From positions 3,427,665-3,491,664 of the forward strand of contig NZ_KB913032.1 of NCBI RefSeq assembly GCF_000384215.1: a DNA stretch of 64,000 bases, written 5' to 3'. Position numbers and translations under genes: made by a program. This DNA is from Amycolatopsis alba DSM 44262 (GTDB lineage: Bacteria > Actinomycetota > Actinomycetes > Mycobacteriales > Pseudonocardiaceae). Each line of letters starts with the position of its first letter. Position 1 is the stretch's first letter. The notes beneath the pieces were generated by a model. It did not search any database and had not been told where the DNA came from. It saw only the letters and a program-made list of their open reading frames with translations. This document shows positions 61,391 to 64,000 of this stretch, piece after piece.

Positions 61391-62578
61391 TCATCTGCCT
61401 CCGGTCGGCGACACGGCCTCCGCGGGCAGGCGCGGGCCCACCCGGCCGAGTCCGACGACGGCCGCGCAGGCGCACGCGGCCACGAGCACCCACGGGATCC
61501 AGACTGCCACGGAGAACAGCGCGACGACGGCCGGAGCGATCACCGCGGCGAGCGTGAACGCGTATTGGAAGGCCGCCAGATACCGGCCTCGCGCCTCCGG
61601 CGGCGCCGCGGCTTCGGCCAGCGCACCGGACCGCGGGCCGAACGCGAGATCGCCCGCGGCCAGCACGAGGGTCGCGCCGAGCAGGTAGACCGGCTGGAAG
61701 ACCTTCGGCACGAACACCGCCAGCAGGCACGCCAGGCACCACACCGCGAACAACGCCGAGCCCGCCCGCATCGCGGCGATCCGGGTCAGCTTCCGGGTGA
61801 GCCGCAGCCCGACGACACCACCCAGACTGGTGACGACGGTGAGCAGCGCGATGATCGCGCCGGGCAGCCACCGGGGTCCCTGCAAGCCGTTGAAGACGTA
61901 CACCGGCATCCCGATGAGGAAGAAGTCCATCGTGAGCGCGAAGAGCCCGCTGAACACGATGAGCGCCAGATACGGGCGGTTCCGCCAGACCCGCGCGGGT
62001 CCCGAAAGCCGCCTCGGGTGCCGAGGGGTGGGCGTGACCAGCGTCGAGAGGATGGCCGCGGCGACGACGAAGGTGGCGACGTCGACCATCACGGCGACGT
62101 ACAGGCCATCGCGGCCGACCCACACCAGTAGTCCGGCGGCCGCGAGCCCGCCCAGTCCGAAGCCCGCGGAGCGGACCATCGCGGCTTCGGCGAACGGCCG
62201 GTCCTTCGGCCCTTCGCCGGCGACATCGGCGATGAGCGAGAACTGCGAGCTGTAGAACAGCTGTTGCCCGGCCGCGAGCATGACCGACGCACCGACGACA
62301 CCGGTGAAACCACCGGCCAACAGGAAAGCGCTTGCTCCGGCGGCCTGCAGGACGTGGGCGCAGATCATCACCGTCCGCGGTCCGATCAGGTCGACGAGCC
62401 GCCCGGCGAACGCGGGGACGAGCAACCCGGCCAGCGCACCGAGCGTGACCGCCACCCCCGCCTGGGCGAGCGGCAGCCCCACCACACGGATGACGAAGAC
62501 GAGGCCCAGCGGGAGAAAGAGTCCCGAGCCGAAGTTGTCGATTCCCAACGCGACCAGCAACGCGACCCTGCTCCGCAC
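61391..62578 (-). CDS. MFS transporter
   Basis: A 395-residue 12-helix transporter: VALLVALGIDNFGSGLFLPL, GLLVPAFAGRLVDLIGPRTV (motif A region), ADVAGEGPKDRPFAEAAMVR and VLAAGDLAFGPRSGALAEAA. It resembles actinobacterial drug or metabolite exporters. Start GTG 62578. It lies 75 bp downstream of the MarR-family gene on the same strand, so the two may form a regulated pair. The HAIR-like site begins just after its stop on the clpB side, so it is convergent in layout only for control. Confidence 0.88.
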   Translation of the reverse strand: MRSRVALLVALGIDNFGSGLFLPLGLVFVIRVVGLPLAQAGVAVTLGALAGLLVPAFAGRLVDLIGPRTVMICAHVLQAAGASAFLLAGGFTGVVGASVMLAAGQQLFYSSQFSLIADVAGEGPKDRPFAEAAMVRSAGFGLGGLAAAGLLVWVGRDGLYVAVMVDVATFVVAAAILSTLVTPTPRHPRRLSGPARVWRNRPYLALIVFSGLFALTMDFFLIGMPVYVFNGLQGPRWLPGAIIALLTVVTSLGGVVGLRLTRKLTRIAAMRAGSALFAVWCLACLLAVFVPKVFQPVYLLGATLVLAAGDLAFGPRSGALAEAAAPPEARGRYLAAFQYAFTLAAVIAPAVVALFSVAVWIPWVLVAACACAAVVGLGRVGPRLPAEAVSPTGGR

Positions 62579-62653
62579 GACTTCGACGCTACCGGCGTGA
62601 CAGCGCTACGAAAGGTCCGTTCAGTCAAGACCGGCGGGTAGCAACAAAACCCC

Positions 62654-63118
62654 TCAGACGGGGCAGGTGCGGCCGCCGAGGACCGCGCGCACATCGGCGT
62701 TCATCTCCGCCAGGCGTGTGGTCAGCTCGATGACCTTCTCGTCGTCCCAGTCACCCAGCGCGCGCTCCATGAACGCCAGATAACCGGTCCGCCTGCGCCC
62801 CAGTTCCTCGTGTCCCCGCTCGGAGATGCTGATGATCGACGCGCGGCCGTCCTCGGGCGCGGGACGGCGGTCGACCATTCCCGCCGCGGACAGCTGGGAG
62901 ATTTGACGGCTCACGACCGAAAGGTCCACAAAGCGCCGTTTGGCAAGTTCCGAAGGCCGCGCCTCGCCGTGCTTCGCCAGATCGGACAGCAGCATCGCGG
63001 CGGCCGGATGCAGGCCGGGGTCGTCCTGCCAGGCCTGCATGATCCAGGCGTGCTGCAGCTGGGAGGCTGCCTTCAGCTCACGCATCAGCTCGACCCTCGC
63101 GTCGTCTGCTGAGCTCAT
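62654..63118 (-). CDS. MarR-family regulator (likely controls the adjacent MFS)
   Basis: A 154-residue winged-helix regulator starting MSSADDARVELMRELKAASQ. DNA-binding helices: EARPSELAKRRFVDLSVVSR and QISQLSAAGMVDRRPAPEDG (wing). ATG 63118 follows GGGAGGAATCG. It is separated by 75 bp from the downstream MFS gene. A 17-bp inverted repeat at 63134-63150, 15 bases before the start on the coding side, probably mediates autorepression. Confidence 0.92.
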   Translation of the reverse strand: MSSADDARVELMRELKAASQLQHAWIMQAWQDDPGLHPAAAMLLSDLAKHGEARPSELAKRRFVDLSVVSRQISQLSAAGMVDRRPAPEDGRASIISISERGHEELGRRRTGYLAFMERALGDWDDEKVIELTTRLAEMNADVRAVLGGRTCPV

Positions 63119-63133
63119 CGATTCCTCCCGGCT

Positions 63134-63150
63134 ACTTGTATAGTACAAGT
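63134..63150. promoter_or_regulatory. MarR operator candidate
   Basis: ACTTGTA, TAG, TACAAGT: a perfect 7-bp inverted repeat with a 3-base spacer. On the minus strand it contains TACTAT, a possible -10 for the marR gene, so binding would block its own transcription. Confidence 0.72.
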
Positions 63151-63387
63151 TTATTCGGCGACACTTGCGTAAGACAACTATTTACCTCGTGAGATCGCCC
63201 ACTGCCCGCCGGATTCGAGTACACCCGTCCGGAGCAACGATGCGGGCAAAAGGGCTCTCGGCGGCTAGTCTCGCGAGCGAGCCGGAACCAGCCGACCGGC
63301 CGACAGCCACTGACCGGAGAGGTGAATGGTCCGTGAATTCTTCTCCAGTGGTCACACGTCCGTGAACCTGGGAAGCTCTCTTCCGGT

Positions 63388-64000
63388 ATGCGCTTTCCGA
63401 TCAGCGACTCCCAGCCCGTGACAGCCGACGCGGTCAGCCCGGTACCCCGGTCGTCGGCGCCACGCGCAGCCCCTCCCGCGGTCACCGCGATGGTGGGGCT
63501 CATCCGTGACACCTGGGCGAAATCGGAGCCCTTCATCCCGGAGATCTCCCAGTTCTTCTACGGGATGCTGTTCACCCTCGCGCCCGCCACCCGCGACTTC
63601 TTCCCGATCAACATGGAGGTCCAGCGCGGCAGGCTGGTGCGCGCACTGGTCCACATCGTGCAGATGGTCGACCGGCCGGACGATCTCGTGCCGTTCCTGA
63701 CCCAGCTCGGCCGCGACCACCGCAAGTTCGGCGTGATCCCGCGGCATTACGAGGCCGTCGGCACCGCGCTGCTCGCCTCGCTCAAGAACCACCTCGGTCC
63801 GGACTGGACACCGGAGGTCGAACGGGCGTGGGCGGAGGCGTTCACCATCGTCGCCCGCGCGATGCAGGAGGCCGCCGCGGCCGACGTCAACCCGGCGTCG
63901 TGGTCGGCCACCGTACTCGAACACCGGCGGCTCACCTGGGATCTCGCCCTGGTCCGGGTCCAGCCCGAGTTCGCGGTGCCGTATCAGCCCGGCCAGTACA
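63388..64000 (+). CDS. Globin-domain flavohaemoglobin-type reductase (5' part)
   Basis: The gene runs off the right edge, so only the first 204 residues are seen. A Pro/Ala-rich, likely disordered segment (MRFPISDSQPVTADAVSPVP) precedes a globin domain: VGLIRDTWAKSEPFIPEISQ, FFYGMLFTLAPATRDFFPIN (CD1 Phe region), and GRDHRKFGVIPRHYEAVG with the proximal His. Next comes the start of a ferredoxin-reductase-like FAD domain (EHRRLTWDLALVRVQPEFAV). By order and domain make-up it matches M. tuberculosis Rv0385, a type II flavohaemoglobin recalled to oxidise D-lactate. ATG 63388 follows GGGAAG. The track's ORF list omits it because it is open at the edge. Confidence 0.85.
   Translation, partial: MRFPISDSQPVTADAVSPVPRSSAPRAAPPAVTAMVGLIRDTWAKSEPFIPEISQFFYGMLFTLAPATRDFFPINMEVQRGRLVRALVHIVQMVDRPDDLVPFLTQLGRDHRKFGVIPRHYEAVGTALLASLKNHLGPDWTPEVERAWAEAFTIVARAMQEAAAADVNPASWSATVLEHRRLTWDLALVRVQPEFAVPYQPGQY

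Overview
The window is high-GC actinobacterial chromosome, with GTG starts, ATGA/GTGA overlaps and many TetR, MarR and LacI regulators. It most resembles a Pseudonocardiales genome such as Amycolatopsis. The main argument is gene order. From memory, a set of genes here follows the Mycobacterium tuberculosis order Rv0360c-Rv0365c and Rv0380c-Rv0385: DUF3151, fba, DedA, GH76, a TrmH-type methyltransferase, DUF2784, pyrE, an Rv0383c-like protein, clpB and a globin-reductase. Accessory blocks are inserted between these backbone genes. The genus is inference; no rRNA, tRNA or marker gene is present.

Layout: 1-9.5 kb holds a dipeptide-type ABC transporter read with a luciferase-like monooxygenase (LLM) and a family 1 glycosyltransferase. 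A large FAD/NAD(P)-binding protein and an SsuD-like LLM enzyme follow, so this is probably an uptake-and-oxidation locus. 9.9-14.6 kb has an MFS exporter, a membrane diguanylate cyclase and a divergent TetR/secreted lipase pair. 14.6-15.2 kb is a gene-free repeat field. 15.2-19.6 kb has DUF3151, a membrane protein, a DUF4143 ATPase and fba. 19.7-26.3 kb is a redox cluster: F420-type LLM enzyme, aldo/keto reductase, SDR, PPOX protein, Baeyer-Villiger-type monooxygenase, a PF10118 protein with two ExxH motifs, and a frameshifted flavin/2Fe-2S reductase.

26.3-31.6 kb has a YCII protein, a SigE-type sigma factor, nagA behind a DasR-like site, a tail-anchored protein, DedA and a D-lactate/glycolate-type oxidase. 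31.6-38 kb has two drug exporters with their regulators (TetR with twin operators; MarR in an operon with an MFS that carries two C-terminal beta-sandwich repeats) and a second DedA. 38.1-45.9 kb is a sugar-uptake operon: binding protein, permease, ATPase, PfkB kinase, P-loop kinase and SDR. It faces a LacI gene across a 24-bp palindrome, and that LacI is followed by a LacI paralogue with no DNA-binding domain. 45.9-50.9 kb has an AAC(2')-I acetyltransferase, GH76, a molybdopterin oxidoreductase, TrmH and DUF2784. 51-58.5 kb has pyrE with a classical terminator, a MacB/FtsX-type ABC pair, an MgtC-like protein, an SDR and two envelope proteins. 58.7-64 kb has clpB behind an HspR-type inverted repeat, an MFS/MarR pair and the start of a globin-reductase.

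The most unusual non-coding signal is a set of intergenic arrays with a strict 21-nt period, at about 14.8, 15.1, 30.0, 38.0 and 46.5 kb. Alongside them are several families of long perfect hairpins at gene ends. One family has self-complementary arms and a conserved 7-nt loop. Assignments come from reading the sequence and recalled family knowledge; no database search was run.
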